A DNA stretch of 64,000 bases from Sphingomonas bisphenolicum (GTDB taxonomy: Bacteria > Pseudomonadota > Alphaproteobacteria > Sphingomonadales > Sphingomonadaceae), in contig NZ_AP018817.1 of NCBI RefSeq assembly GCF_024349785.1, forward strand, positions 1,519,501 through 1,583,500. Reading direction: 5' to 3'. Below are positions 44,979 to 54,422 of this stretch, in pieces. The position numbers were made by a program, and so were the translations under genes. The notes beneath the pieces were generated by a model. The model was not told the DNA's origin, searched no databases, and saw only the letters and a program-made list of their open reading frames with translations. Within the stretch, counting starts at the first letter, position 1. The number at the start of each line of letters is the position of its first letter.

Positions 44979-47277
44979 GCGTGCGGGGGCGCAGCGGCGT
45001 GTATTGGGGCGCGGCGCGGATGGAGAAGGGGTTTCCGAACGCAAAGCTGTCGCCGCGCACGTCCATCAGATTGTCCATGCGAACACCCAGCGTCCATGCA
45101 TCGCGCGACAATTCGGCATTGGCTGACGCCACGGAGTAATTGCCCATGTTCCGGTCCAGGTCCTCATCGAAGGACAGTCGCGCCTTGCCGATATAGTTGG
45201 CCTGGACCGCCGCCTGTCCGCGCCATTCGTTCGGCAGGATGAAGCGCTTCGCCAAAGTGATGCGTCCGGCCAATGCGGGCGCGACCGGCAGGCGACGATC
45301 GTCCAGTTCCCCGCCGTCCGACGCCCGCGTTAGCCGTGCCGACTGGGCGTTTCCGCCAGCCGACAGGGTAAAGCCCTTGCCGATGCTCCATTCGGTCGTG
45401 ATCTCTCCGCCGATGATCGCGCCGCGTCCGGCATTGCGTGTCGACACCAGGCCGCTGGCCAGCAGATAGTCGGACTGAATTTCGTCCCACCTTGTATGAT
45501 AGAGGCTGGCGGACAGCGAAAGGCGCCCGTCGTGCGAAGACCTGCGCATCCCAAGGTCGATGGTGCTCAGTTCGTCGGCGTCGAACTGACGCGACGCAGC
45601 CATATCGGCCGGGGCCAGTCCGCCTGGCCGCATCGCCCGCGCATAGCGCAGATAGACGAGGCCGCGCCCGCCCAGGTCCAGCGAAAGCGCCGCGCTGGGT
45701 GACAGGATGGTCTTGCTGATCCGCACCGGGGTGACCATCGGGTCGTCGCCCGTTCCATCCTGTGCGATGCTGTGGAACAGGCGCGCGCCCAATGTCAGCT
45801 TCAGTCGATCCGCGATCCGCAGGGTGCCTTCGCCGAAAGCCGCATATTCGATCACCCGACGATCATAGGTCTCGACCGTCTGCACGGCGCCGGCGTCGTT
45901 CATGACCTGCGCGGCGCCCCGGGTCGCCGCCTGAAGATAGGACAGGCCCACCAGCCAATGATCCGGGCCGCCCGATGCGAGCCGGAGTTCCTGGTTGAAA
46001 ACGGCATAATGTCGCTGATCCTCGAACCGGACCGGGCCGGTGAAACCGAAGGCGTCGGCCGCTTCGCTGGCATCCAGGACATAGTCGAAGCCATGATCGA
46101 CATAGCTGGTGGCCGATGTCAGCGTCAGCGCGCCGATCGCGCCCGTGACGGTGCCGTGCCACAGCTTGAAATCATTGTCGGTGGGCTCCGCAAAGCTGTT
46201 CCCCCGGCGCAGCGTGTCGTCGGACGCTGTCACATATTGGCTGTCGCGGGAATTGATGTCTTGCAAGGCGAATCCCGCGTCCACCGTCCAGTTATCGGTC
46301 GGACGCCAGCGAATGCCGAGGCGCAGTCCCACCGTTTCAGCCGAATTGCTACCGCGCTTCGCGTTGCTGGTGCTGATCCACCCGCCATTGGCGAAACGAT
46401 AGCCCACGGCGCGGACCGCCAGCCGGTCATCCACCAGCGGCAGGTTGAGAACCGCTTCGGCGCCTGTGCCCGGCCGGCCATGCTGCACCGCTTCGGCTGA
46501 CAGCCGGGCCGATCCGGATACGCCTTCGAAGTCAGGCTTGCGGGTCACGATATGATAGATGCCCCCCAGCGCGCCGGAGCCGTAGAGTGGCCCTTGCGGT
46601 CCCTTCAACAACTCGATCCGGTCCACGTCGATGAGGCGCAGGTCGGGGTCTGGCGCGTTGAAGGTTACGCGCGCCTCGTCCACCTGGACCGCGACGGTCG
46701 ACTGGCTGAGACCGTTGAACGGGCTGTCGGCGACGCCGCGGATGAACTGTCGATTGCGCCCCGGACCCATATTGGTCATTGCCAGTCCCTCCAGATCGAG
46801 GCTGATGTCCCGGCTCGACGGCGTGCGCGACCGGGCGAGCGGCGCGAAGGAAAGGACCGAAACGGACAGCGGTACGTCGCGCAGCATCTGCGTCCGTTTC
46901 TGGGCGGTGACGATGATGGTGCCCGGCGGCGGCGCGACCGGCGGCGGTGGGGGCGAAGGCGCGGGGCGAGGCGCGCGGGCCTTGGGCGCGCGTTCGATGC
47001 GATAGAGCGTCGCGCTGATCTGCACGGCGCGCAGGCCGGTTCCGGCCAGCAGTTCTTGCAGGATCAGGCCGGGGGCCATGTTGCCGGCCACCCGTCGCGT
47101 CATCACATGCGGCATATCCCCCGGCAGTCCGACCGAGATCCCGGTAGCGGCTGAAAATCGATCGAGCGCGTTGCTGAGCGACCCGGCCGGTATGTCGACC
47201 GATCGGGCCGGTTCGCGCGCCTGCGCCGTCGAAGTCAGTAAGGCAGGTTCAGCGCACAGCGCCAAGGCGCACAGCAT
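44950..47277 (-). CDS. TonB-dependent outer-membrane receptor with STN signalling domain
   Basis: A 775-residue receptor. A signal peptide (about 1-20) is followed by a secretin/TonB short N-terminal domain (about 25-95, V-D-I-P-A-G-S-L-S-N-A-L), a Pro-rich linker, a TonB-box-like T-I-I-V-T-A-Q-K, a plug domain (about 125-235, with V-D-R-I-E-L-L-K-G-P-Q-G-P-L-Y-G) and a 22-strand-type barrel ending in tryptophan. The STN domain marks it as a transducer that signals through FecR. Substrate is unknown: FecIRA-type systems usually import ferric siderophores, while sphingomonad receptors also take sugars and aromatics. Its start overlaps the fecR-like gene by 29 bases. Confidence 0.93.
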   Translation of the reverse strand: MLCALALCAEPALLTSTAQAREPARSVDIPAGSLSNALDRFSAATGISVGLPGDMPHVMTRRVAGNMAPGLILQELLAGTGLRAVQISATLYRIERAPKARAPRPAPSPPPPPVAPPPGTIIVTAQKRTQMLRDVPLSVSVLSFAPLARSRTPSSRDISLDLEGLAMTNMGPGRNRQFIRGVADSPFNGLSQSTVAVQVDEARVTFNAPDPDLRLIDVDRIELLKGPQGPLYGSGALGGIYHIVTRKPDFEGVSGSARLSAEAVQHGRPGTGAEAVLNLPLVDDRLAVRAVGYRFANGGWISTSNAKRGSNSAETVGLRLGIRWRPTDNWTVDAGFALQDINSRDSQYVTASDDTLRRGNSFAEPTDNDFKLWHGTVTGAIGALTLTSATSYVDHGFDYVLDASEAADAFGFTGPVRFEDQRHYAVFNQELRLASGGPDHWLVGLSYLQAATRGAAQVMNDAGAVQTVETYDRRVIEYAAFGEGTLRIADRLKLTLGARLFHSIAQDGTGDDPMVTPVRISKTILSPSAALSLDLGGRGLVYLRYARAMRPGGLAPADMAASRQFDADELSTIDLGMRRSSHDGRLSLSASLYHTRWDEIQSDYLLASGLVSTRNAGRGAIIGGEITTEWSIGKGFTLSAGGNAQSARLTRASDGGELDDRRLPVAPALAGRITLAKRFILPNEWRGQAAVQANYIGKARLSFDEDLDRNMGNYSVASANAELSRDAWTLGVRMDNLMDVRGDSFAFGNPFSIRAAPQYTPLRPRTLMLSVARSW

Positions 47278-48202
47278 CCCCCGCCGATTGCGCTTCGATC
47301 CCCATGACGCCGACCAGATCGCCGACCAGTTTCGATCCGTCGCCGATGACCAGACTGCCCGAAAAATGTTTCTTCTCCACGGACGGATCGACGATGATCG
47401 CCTTGCCGGAATAGCGGCTTATGTCCGCCGCGACGAGGGCCAATGGCGCATCCGTATAGGATAGGCGACCACTGCGCCAACTGCCGATCTGCGCGACATC
47501 GACCGGCGCGAGCGTGAGCGCGCCGCTGCCTCCGACAAGCTGATGCCCGGCGTCAAGGCGCACCGGCTTGGCGATGCCCGGCGTCTCGACCGACACCACG
47601 CCCTCGGCGACGCCGACACGGAACGCCCCGCCTGCCAGATTGACGGAGAAGCGCGTGCCGATGTCGCTGATCCGATAGGTGCCCGCCGATACCGTCAGCG
47701 TGCGGCCGGGGTCGTGGCGTACGTCGAAATAGGCTTCGCCGCGCGCCAGCTCGATCGCGTCGGCCGCCTTGCCCGTTACGACGATCCGGCTGGATGGGGC
47801 GAGGATGACGCTGGTTCCGTGCGCCAGAGCCAGGCTGCGATTCGCCGGTCCGCTATTTTCGTAGACGACGGGATCTGCATTGGATCGAAGGATCGGGCCG
47901 GCAACCAGAATCGCCAGACTGGCGGCGATGGCGCCACCCCATAGCAACCGGGCGCGCCATCGGTTGGGAAGGGGAGCGGCCGGAACGCGCAGGTCGGGCG
48001 CCAGCAAAGGCCTGATCTGCTCCCTGTTGTCCGCGATGGCGGCATCCAGCAGGGCAACGGAATCGAACGCGTCGCGGTGGCGCGGGTCGGCTTCCAGCCA
48101 TGCCAGATAGGCGTCCCAGTCGGCATCGTCCTGCTCAAGCGCAGTCTGCCAGGCAATCGCCTGGTCCAGAATCCGTTCATCCATTTCCGGTCGCGCCGTC
48201 AT
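47249..48202 (-). CDS. FecR-family anti-sigma factor / transmembrane signal transducer
   Basis: A 317-residue FecR-type regulator. The cytoplasmic DUF4880 domain (about 8-50, A-I-A-W-Q-T-A-L-E-Q-D-D-A-D-W-D-A-Y-L-A-W) holds the sigma factor. One transmembrane helix (about 86-105) leads to the periplasmic FecR domain (about 115-215, with G-E-A-Y-F-D-V-R-H-D), and the C-terminal region (about 245-317) contacts the receptor's STN domain. It lies between the sigma-factor gene and the receptor gene in the canonical order. Confidence 0.92.
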   Translation of the reverse strand: MTARPEMDERILDQAIAWQTALEQDDADWDAYLAWLEADPRHRDAFDSVALLDAAIADNREQIRPLLAPDLRVPAAPLPNRWRARLLWGGAIAASLAILVAGPILRSNADPVVYENSGPANRSLALAHGTSVILAPSSRIVVTGKAADAIELARGEAYFDVRHDPGRTLTVSAGTYRISDIGTRFSVNLAGGAFRVGVAEGVVSVETPGIAKPVRLDAGHQLVGGSGALTLAPVDVAQIGSWRSGRLSYTDAPLALVAADISRYSGKAIIVDPSVEKKHFSGSLVIGDGSKLVGDLVGVMGIEAQSAGDAVRLGAVR

Positions 48203-48259
48203 GGCGTGTGTCTCTCTTCCCTTTTGGTCCTTCTGTGACGATAGCGTGACAGCATAACC

Positions 48260-48787
48260 TCAGTCCTGCAGCGCACGGCGCAGATATTTCATCGCCACGG
48301 CCATATGTTTCTCGACGCCGCTCTTGCTGATGCCAAGCCGTGTGGCGACGTCCGCGTGACTCAGCCCCTCGATCTTGTGCAATTCGAATGCCTTGCGCGC
48401 GCCGTCGGGAAGGTTGCCAATGGCCGACACCAACGTCGCGACTTCCTCACGCGCTAAAATCGCCTCTTCAGCGTTCTGGCTTCGATCGGAGGGTTCGACA
48501 CCCGCAACGGCAAAGTCGGTCGCCTGATCGCTCCAGCGCCGCTCCCGCTCCATGCGCCGCTGCTTTTCCCGCAGCCTGTCAACGACGAGATTTTGCGCCA
48601 TGCGGTAAAGATAGGCGCGACCATTCTCGATCGGCCCGGCCTGAATGTTTCGCGCCTTCAGCCAAAGTTCCTGCAGCACATCGTCCGCATCGGCCGCATC
48701 GCCGGTGCGTGCGATCAGAAAGCGCCGAAGGTCGGCCCGGTGAATGCCATACAGGGTTTCCAGGCCGCTGTGATCGTCCAGGCTCAT
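48260..48787 (-). CDS. FecI-type ECF RNA polymerase sigma factor
   Basis: A 175-residue ECF sigma factor. Region 2 (about 10-78) includes D-A-D-D-V-L-Q-E-L-W-L-K, which binds the -10 element and core polymerase. Region 4 (about 110-165) has a helix-turn-helix in L-S-H-A-D-V-A-T-R-L-G-I-S-K-S-G-V-E-K-H. The pattern is that of FecI-type factors. It is expected to be held by the FecR-like protein and released on ligand binding to the receptor, then to drive the receptor operon. A 57-base gap separates it from the fecR-like gene. Confidence 0.93.
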   Translation of the reverse strand: MSLDDHSGLETLYGIHRADLRRFLIARTGDAADADDVLQELWLKARNIQAGPIENGRAYLYRMAQNLVVDRLREKQRRMERERRWSDQATDFAVAGVEPSDRSQNAEEAILAREEVATLVSAIGNLPDGARKAFELHKIEGLSHADVATRLGISKSGVEKHMAVAMKYLRRALQD

Positions 48788-49235
48788 GCGATATGGTTTG
48801 CCGACAAGCCGGCTTGACGGGAAGCGGTTTTTTGCGGCCGCATATCGCTGCCCGACAACTCCGGGGCGTCCATAATAATTCGCATCGCCAGCAATTCGAT
48901 TTTCGTTGGGCCGCGTATGAATGGACCAGTTGTGCGTCGATTGCTAGTGATCCGACTCCGAAGTGCATGGCGCTGTTGAAAGAGGCTCCGCAAGCCGCCG
49001 CCATATGGACTATTCAAATCCACGACGTGGAGACTGGTCGATTGCAGTCGGAAATGACGGCCGGCGTGCAGGTGATGGTGGAAGAGGGCCATCGGACAGG
49101 TGCCGCGCGACGCCTGAACGAATCTCGGTGCGGTTTCTGCATTTTTAGCGGTGTTGCCGGTTCGGGCCATATGCCCATGGGATGACACTGCCCGCGGGTT
49201 GCACAGGGAGCAGATGGCCGCCTGACAATGGCGCC
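48788..49235. other. intergenic region upstream of the sigma-factor gene
   Basis: About 450 bases without a gene I can support. Open frames exist on both strands (for example plus-strand 48967-49185 and minus-strand 48784-49188), but they lack ribosome-binding sites and family likeness. A perfect 12-base palindrome (caagccggcttg) lies about 15 bases before the sigma-factor start and could be an operator or part of its leader. I found no clear promoter. Confidence 0.5.
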
Positions 49236-49269
49236 AACAATTGAATTTTAATCTTGAAAATCAATTGTT
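49236..49269 (-). terminator. AT-rich hairpin downstream of tRNA-Cys
   Basis: Arms 49236-49244 plus 49246-49249 pair with 49257-49269 (13 bp, one-base bulge), with a 7-base loop. It lies 6 bases past the tRNA 3' end on the minus strand and is strikingly AT-rich for this genome. Position suggests a terminator or processing signal, but there is no clean T run. Confidence 0.45.
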
Positions 49270-49275
49270 TGGCGA

Positions 49276-49349
49276 TGGAGGCCCGAGCCGGAATCGAACC
49301 GGCGTGCAAGGATTTGCAGTCCTCTGCGTAACCACTCCGCCATCGGGCC
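49276..49349 (-). tRNA. tRNA-Cys (anticodon GCA)
   Basis: On the minus strand the 7-bp acceptor stem (GGCCCGA at 49349-49343 with TCGGGCC at 49286-49280), the D, anticodon and T arms (GGTTCGAATCC) all form. The anticodon loop is CTGCAAA, giving GCA, which reads cysteine codons UGC and UGU. The discriminator base is T(U) and the CCA end is encoded (49278-49276). Total is 74 bases. Confidence 0.96.
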
Positions 49350-49540
49350 ATCCGCTGGTGGGTGGCCGCAAATGTGCGGCTTTGAACGCAAAGTCAAGCG
49401 GGGGATGGCGCAGGCGCCTCAAGATTCTTGCCGACCGTCGCGCAAAGCCGCTTGGCGCGGGCCGCCCGCTGATTTAGAGGTCCGATGATCCCCTTAGTGT
49501 ATTGCATTGCCAATACAGTTGTGCCAAGCGAGGAACTATC

Positions 49541-50173
49541 GTGACCGAGCAGAATTATTCTTCGATGCGGGCCGCTATGGTCGAAAGCCAGTTGCGCACC
49601 AGCGACGTCGGCGACCAGCGGGTTATCGCTGCGATGGCGAAGGTGCCGCGCGAGGATTTCGTGCCCGCGCAACGCCGTGCCATGGCCTATATCGACCGTC
49701 CCATTCCGCTGGCCGGGGGGCGTTCGCTCAATCCGCCGCTGGTGACGGGGCGGCTGCTCAATGAAGCGCAGGTCGCGCCGGGCGACAAGGTGCTGCTGAT
49801 CGGCGCGGCGACCGGCTATGCAGCGGCGCTGCTGTCCGAACTGGGCGCACAGGTGACGGCGGTCGAGGAAGAAGGCGGTCCGGCGATCGCGCTGCCCGGC
49901 GTGACCGTCGAGCGCGGCGCGCTCAACGCCGGCGCCGCCGATGGTGCGCCCTATGACCTGCTTTTCATCGACGGCGCGGTGGAGGAAGTTCCCGCGGCGC
50001 TCGTTCAGCAGCTTGCCGAGGACGCCCGCGTGGTGACGGGGATCGTCGATCGCGGCGTTACGCGCCTGTGCGGCGGCCGGGTGGTTGCGGGAGTGCTGGG
50101 CCTGAGCAGCCTTGCCGATATCGAAATGGTGGTGTTGCCCGGTTTCGGCGCGCCCAAGGGATTTGTGTTCTGA
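49541..50173 (+). CDS. protein-L-isoaspartate O-methyltransferase family protein
   Basis: A 210-residue SAM-dependent methyltransferase of the Pcm class, which repairs isoaspartyl residues. M-V-E-S-Q-L-R-T, V-P-R-E-D-F-V-P and the region before the SAM motif (P-L-V-T-G-R-L-L) match Pcm. The SAM motif itself (V-L-L-I-G-A-A-T-G-Y-A-A-A-L-L) departs from the usual G-T-G-S-G-Y, so true repair activity is uncertain. The start is GTG 49541 with GAGGA at 49530-49534; an in-frame ATG at 49502 is less likely. It lies 20 bases before tolC, a linkage common in alphaproteobacteria. Confidence 0.85.
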   Translation: MTEQNYSSMRAAMVESQLRTSDVGDQRVIAAMAKVPREDFVPAQRRAMAYIDRPIPLAGGRSLNPPLVTGRLLNEAQVAPGDKVLLIGAATGYAAALLSELGAQVTAVEEEGGPAIALPGVTVERGALNAGAADGAPYDLLFIDGAVEEVPAALVQQLAEDARVVTGIVDRGVTRLCGGRVVAGVLGLSSLADIEMVVLPGFGAPKGFVF

Positions 50174-50192
50174 AAATGATGGGCGGGGACAG

Positions 50193-51683
50193 ATGACGGC
50201 GAAGCGCACCTTTTATCGGCATCATGCCGCAGCCGCTTTGCTGTTGCTGTCCTCCGCCCTGACCAGCGGCGCGCAGGCGGAGACGCTGCAAGGCGCGCTG
50301 GCCAAGGCCTATGCGTCCAACCCGACGCTGACCGGCGCACGCGCGGGCCAGCGTGCGACCGACGAGAATGTGCCGATCCAGAAAGCGGCGGGCCGGCCCG
50401 GCGTCGACGTGACGGGCAGTTTTTCCGAAAGCATCCTCAAGCCCACGATCAGCTTCACTTCTCCGCAACGGACGGTGAATGCGCAGGCGCAGTTGAACGT
50501 GCCGATCTATTCGGGCGGTGCGGTGCGCAACGGGGTGAAGGCGGCCAAGGTGCGCGTGGAGGCCGGGCAGGCCAATTTGCGTGGAACCGAAGCCAGCATT
50601 TTTTCGCAGACCGTCGGCGCCTATATGGATGTGATCCGCGACAGCGCGATCGTGTCGTTCAACCAGTCCAACGTGCGGGCGCTGGAGGTCAATCTCCAGG
50701 CGACCAACGACCGGTTCGAAGTCGGCGACCTGACCCGCACCGACGTCGCCCAGTCGCAATCGCGCCTGGCGCTGGCGCGGTCCGACCTGCAGATAGCGGA
50801 ATCCAATCTGATCGCCAGCCGTGAAAATTATATCGCGCTGGTGGGGGACGCCCCCGATGCGCTGGAGCCGCCGCCCGCGCTGCCGGGCCTTCCCGCCACG
50901 CCGGTCGCCGCGGTCCAGGTCGCGCTGAACGACAATCCGGACATATTGGCGGCCAAGAAGAACAGGATCGCCGCAAGCTATGACGTGAAGGTGGCGCGCG
51001 CTGGGCGGCTGCCGACGCTGTCGGGCTTCACCACGGCGGGCTATACCAATTATCTGCATACGCTGGGCGGAACCGCGTTGGATGCCGATGGCAATAGCGT
51101 GGAAGGGCCGCAGATCAACAAGCAGGCGTCGGCAGGCGTCCAGCTGACCATTCCCTTGTACCAGGGCGGACGGCCCGCTGCGCAGGTGCGCCAGAATCAG
51201 GCGCTCGAATCGCAGGCGATCGAGCGCGAGATCGAGGTGGAACGCAGCGTCATTTCCCAGACGCGGGCGGCCTATGCGAGCTGGCAGGCGTCGCTGGAAA
51301 GTATCGAGTCGAATCGGAAAGCGGTCGAGGCCGCTAATCTGTCGCTGGAAGGCGTGCAGGCGGAAAATTCGGTCGGCAGCCGGACCATCCTGGATATCCT
51401 CAACGCCGAACAGGAAGCGCTGAACGCCAAGGTCCAGCTCGTGACGGCGCAGCGCAACGCCTATGTCGCGGGTTTCAGCGTGATCGCGGCGATGGGCCAT
51501 GCCGAGGCCGACGATCTGGGCCTGGACAGCGGCACCCTCTATGACCCGATGGTCAATTATGAACGGGTGAAGGGCAAGTGGCTGGACTGGAGCTTTGATC
51601 CCAAGCCGACGCCCGTCGCCACGCGGACCGTTGACACGCCCGCGCAAAACGCCAATGTCGAGCGCGCTTCGCAGCAGCCTTAA
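50193..51683 (+). CDS. tolC: TolC-family outer-membrane channel protein
   Basis: A 496-residue outer-membrane efflux and secretion channel. It has a signal peptide (about 1-28, ending A-Q-A-E) and two TolC repeats (about 35-230 and 240-445), with T-L-Q-G-A-L-A-K-A-Y-A-S-N-P-T-L at the start. R-T-I-L-D-I-L-N-A-E-Q-E near residue 400 is typical of the type I secretion TolC subgroup. The start is ATG 50193 with GGGGA just upstream; the frame open to 50112 lies inside the preceding gene. It is not a lipoprotein, unlike the two RND outer-membrane proteins elsewhere in the window, and is probably the general TolC. Confidence 0.92.
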   Translation: MTAKRTFYRHHAAAALLLLSSALTSGAQAETLQGALAKAYASNPTLTGARAGQRATDENVPIQKAAGRPGVDVTGSFSESILKPTISFTSPQRTVNAQAQLNVPIYSGGAVRNGVKAAKVRVEAGQANLRGTEASIFSQTVGAYMDVIRDSAIVSFNQSNVRALEVNLQATNDRFEVGDLTRTDVAQSQSRLALARSDLQIAESNLIASRENYIALVGDAPDALEPPPALPGLPATPVAAVQVALNDNPDILAAKKNRIAASYDVKVARAGRLPTLSGFTTAGYTNYLHTLGGTALDADGNSVEGPQINKQASAGVQLTIPLYQGGRPAAQVRQNQALESQAIEREIEVERSVISQTRAAYASWQASLESIESNRKAVEAANLSLEGVQAENSVGSRTILDILNAEQEALNAKVQLVTAQRNAYVAGFSVIAAMGHAEADDLGLDSGTLYDPMVNYERVKGKWLDWSFDPKPTPVATRTVDTPAQNANVERASQQP

Positions 51684-51729
51684 CCGCTTGTTAACCCGGC
51701 CGGGTAATCTTGGAGCTTAAGGATGCGCA

Positions 51730-52221
51730 ATGGATTTTGGACGGGGACTATCCATGGGTGACATGACCAAGGAACCCTCGATGGAAGAGATACTCTCGTC
51801 CATCAAGCGGATCATCGCCGAAGAAGGCGAGGACGCGGTGCAGGCCGCGCCCCGTCGTACACGGGGCGAAGCCAAGGCGGCTGCGGCGCCGGTGCCCGTT
51901 GCGGTCGAAGAAGTGCTGGAACTGACCGACGAGGTCGCGGAGGAGAATAGCATGCCTGCTCCCAAAGCTGCCGCAGCCGTAGGCGCGAGCGTGCCCGGCG
52001 ACGACTCGATCCTGTCGGTCGAAAGCGAAGTCGCCGCGCGCCATTCGCTCTCTGCCCTCTCGTCCATGCTGGTCGCGCCCAAGGACGGGCAGGACAATAC
52101 GCTCGACGGACTGGTCCGCTCGATGCTCAAGCCGATGCTCAAGGACTGGCTGGACCAGCGCCTGCCAGCTCTGGTCGAAGAGATGGTCGCCAAGGAAATC
52201 GCGCGTATCACCGGCCGCTGA
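51730..52221 (+). CDS. popZ: PopZ/DUF2497 cell-pole organising protein
   Basis: A 163-residue acidic protein. The conserved N-terminal helix (S-M-E-E-I-L-S-S-I-K-R-I-I-A-E-E) is followed by a Pro/Ala/Glu-rich disordered linker (about 40-110) and a C-terminal oligomerisation region (L-D-G-L-V-R-S-M-L-K-P-M-L-K-D-W-L-D, about 125-160). This is the PopZ layout; PopZ forms a polar matrix that anchors chromosome origins and signalling proteins. AAGGA at 51719-51723 supports the ATG at 51730; ATG 51754 and 51763 are alternatives nearer the conserved start. The tolC-popZ-valS neighbourhood is conserved in alphaproteobacteria. Confidence 0.87.
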   Translation: MDFGRGLSMGDMTKEPSMEEILSSIKRIIAEEGEDAVQAAPRRTRGEAKAAAAPVPVAVEEVLELTDEVAEENSMPAPKAAAAVGASVPGDDSILSVESEVAARHSLSALSSMLVAPKDGQDNTLDGLVRSMLKPMLKDWLDQRLPALVEEMVAKEIARITGR

Positions 52222-52324
52222 GGCTGTGCTTGCGATGGCCTTTGCACAGGTCTAGACCCCTCGCATCCTGACGACGCCGCGGCGATGGGCCGCGCGTCGC
52301 GATCCGATCCGAGGGTGCTTTTTC

Positions 52325-54379
52325 ATGAAAAATCTTCTGCTTGCCGGGCTTGGGTTGATGGCCCTGGCGACGGCGCCTGCGCTTGGCCGGCCCTTTACGC
52401 CCGCTGATATGGTGACGCTGGACCGCATCGCCGCGCCGACCGTGTCGCCGGACGGCAAATGGCTTGCCTATCAGCAGCGCAGTACCGATCTGGCCGGCAA
52501 TAAGGGGCGCATGGACCTCTATCTGCTCGACATCAGCAAGGCGGGGCAGACGCCCAGGCTGATCGCGTCGAAGCCTGACAAGAATGAGACGGTGCCGGTC
52601 TTCTCGCCCGACGGGTCGTCGCTCTATTTCCAGTCGAACGCCAGCGGCGACGACCAGTTGTGGCGGGTGGCGCTAAGCGGCGGCGACCCGGTGCAGATCA
52701 GCAAGGCGCCCGGCGGCATTGCCGGTTTTCTGCTTAGCCCCGACGGCAGCAAGGTCGCGCTTTGGGCCGACCGCCCGGTCGGCGCGAAGACGATCGAAGT
52801 CGTGAAGCCCGATGCCCCCCAGGAGGCCGGCAGCGGACGCATCTACGACCAGTTGTTCGTGCGCCATTGGGATACATGGTCCGATGGCCAACGGTCGCAG
52901 ATTTTCGTGATGCCGGTCGCGGGCGGCCCGGCCGTGTCGGTGATGGGCGCGCTGGTCGGCGACAGCCCGTCCAAGCCATTCGGCGGCGCGGAGGAAATCG
53001 CCTGGAGCAAGGACGGCAACACGCTCTTCTTCGCGCTGCGCGAGGCGGGGCGGCCAAAGAATCCGATCGAGCCGCTGTCGACCAATCTCGACATCTTCTC
53101 GGTTGCGGCGGACGGCAGTGCCGCGCCGGTCAACCTGACCGATGCCAATGACGCGACCGACACGCTGCCCACCGTGTCGCCGGACGGCCGGTGGCTGGCC
53201 TATGTCGCGATGAAGCGCCCGACCTATGAAGCCGACCGGCAGGTATTGATGCTGCGCAACATCGCCAGCGGCGAGACGAAGGCGCTGACCGAGGGCTGGG
53301 ACCGGTCGGTTGCGTCGATCGCCTGGGAAGCCAATGGCAAGGGGCTGCTCGTCACCGCCAATGACGTGCTCGACAATCCGGTGTTCCGGGTTGATGCGGC
53401 GTCGGGCAAGGTGGTGCGGCTGACGCAGAAGGGTCATGCCGGCAGCGTCGTGCCGCTGCCCCAGGGCGGCTTCGTCTATGCGCTGGACAGCATCCAGTCG
53501 CCCGCCGATTTCTGGAAGATGCCTGCAAAGGGCAAGCCGGTGCGGCTGACCAGCGTCAATGCGGCCAGGCTGGCGGGTGTCGATGACGTGTCGGTCGAGC
53601 GCTTCAGCTTCAAGGGCGCCAACGGCGACACCGTCTGGGGGCAGATCGTCAAGCCGCTGAATCCGTCGGCCAGCGGCACGGTCAATAAGCTGCCCGTCGC
53701 CTTCCTCGTCCATGGCGGGCCGCAGGGCAGCTTCAACGATTCATGGTCCTATCGCTGGAACCCCAAGGCGTTCGCGGCCCATGGCTATGCCGCGGTGATC
53801 GTCGATTTCCATGGGAGTACGGGATATGGCCAGGCCTTCACCGACGCCATCAACAAGGATTGGGGCGGCAAGCCGCTCGAAGACCTGAAACTGGGTCTCG
53901 CCGCCGCCGCGGCGAAGGATGCCGAGGTCGATGCCGGCAATGCCTGCGCGCTGGGGGCCAGCTATGGCGGCTACATGATGAACTGGATCGAGGGCCAATG
54001 GGCCGACGGGTTCAAGTGCATCGTCCAGCATGACGGCGTGTTCGACGCCCGCGCCATGGCCTATGAGACCGAGGAATTGTGGTTCGACGAATGGGAACAT
54101 GGCGGCCCCTATTATGAAAAGCCGGAAGAATTCGAGAAATGGAATCCTGTCAACCATGTCGCCGCGTGGAAGACGCCGATGCTGGTGGTGACGGGCGAGA
54201 AGGATTTCCGCATTCCCTATACGCAGGGGCTGGCCGCCTTCACCGCGCTCCAGCGTCGCGATATTCCGTCCAAACTGCTGGTCTTCCCGGACGAAAATCA
54301 TTGGGTCTTGAAGCCGAAAAACTCGCTGCAATGGTATGGCGAGGCGCTGGGCTGGCTCGACCGGTGGACCAAGCGGTAA
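52325..54379 (+). CDS. S9-family (prolyl oligopeptidase) peptidase, exported
   Basis: A 684-residue serine peptidase with a signal peptide (about 1-21). The beta-propeller domain (about 30-410) shows repeated S-P-D-G-K/R-W-L-A-Y blades. The C-terminal alpha/beta hydrolase domain (about 430-684) has H-G-G-P-Q-G-S for the oxyanion hole and the nucleophile in G-A-S-Y-G-G-Y-M-M. Aspartate in E-K-D-F-R-I-P-Y and histidine in P-D-E-N-H-W-V complete the triad. It probably trims peptides in the periplasm. It stands between popZ and valS, which are often adjacent, so it may be an insertion in this lineage. Confidence 0.92.
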   Translation: MKNLLLAGLGLMALATAPALGRPFTPADMVTLDRIAAPTVSPDGKWLAYQQRSTDLAGNKGRMDLYLLDISKAGQTPRLIASKPDKNETVPVFSPDGSSLYFQSNASGDDQLWRVALSGGDPVQISKAPGGIAGFLLSPDGSKVALWADRPVGAKTIEVVKPDAPQEAGSGRIYDQLFVRHWDTWSDGQRSQIFVMPVAGGPAVSVMGALVGDSPSKPFGGAEEIAWSKDGNTLFFALREAGRPKNPIEPLSTNLDIFSVAADGSAAPVNLTDANDATDTLPTVSPDGRWLAYVAMKRPTYEADRQVLMLRNIASGETKALTEGWDRSVASIAWEANGKGLLVTANDVLDNPVFRVDAASGKVVRLTQKGHAGSVVPLPQGGFVYALDSIQSPADFWKMPAKGKPVRLTSVNAARLAGVDDVSVERFSFKGANGDTVWGQIVKPLNPSASGTVNKLPVAFLVHGGPQGSFNDSWSYRWNPKAFAAHGYAAVIVDFHGSTGYGQAFTDAINKDWGGKPLEDLKLGLAAAAAKDAEVDAGNACALGASYGGYMMNWIEGQWADGFKCIVQHDGVFDARAMAYETEELWFDEWEHGGPYYEKPEEFEKWNPVNHVAAWKTPMLVVTGEKDFRIPYTQGLAAFTALQRRDIPSKLLVFPDENHWVLKPKNSLQWYGEALGWLDRWTKR

Positions 54380-54422
54380 AAGCGCTGGAATGGTATGGGA
54401 AGGCATATTAAGGCGCCTTCCC

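Noticed and set aside
48967..49185. Plus-strand frame of 72 codons upstream of tRNA-Cys
   Set aside because: No ribosome-binding site, no family likeness and no conserved-looking pattern; treated as non-coding.
49499..49516. Inverted repeat gtattg-N6-caatac before the Pcm-like gene as an operator
   Set aside because: Arms are only six bases and no regulator is linked; could be chance.
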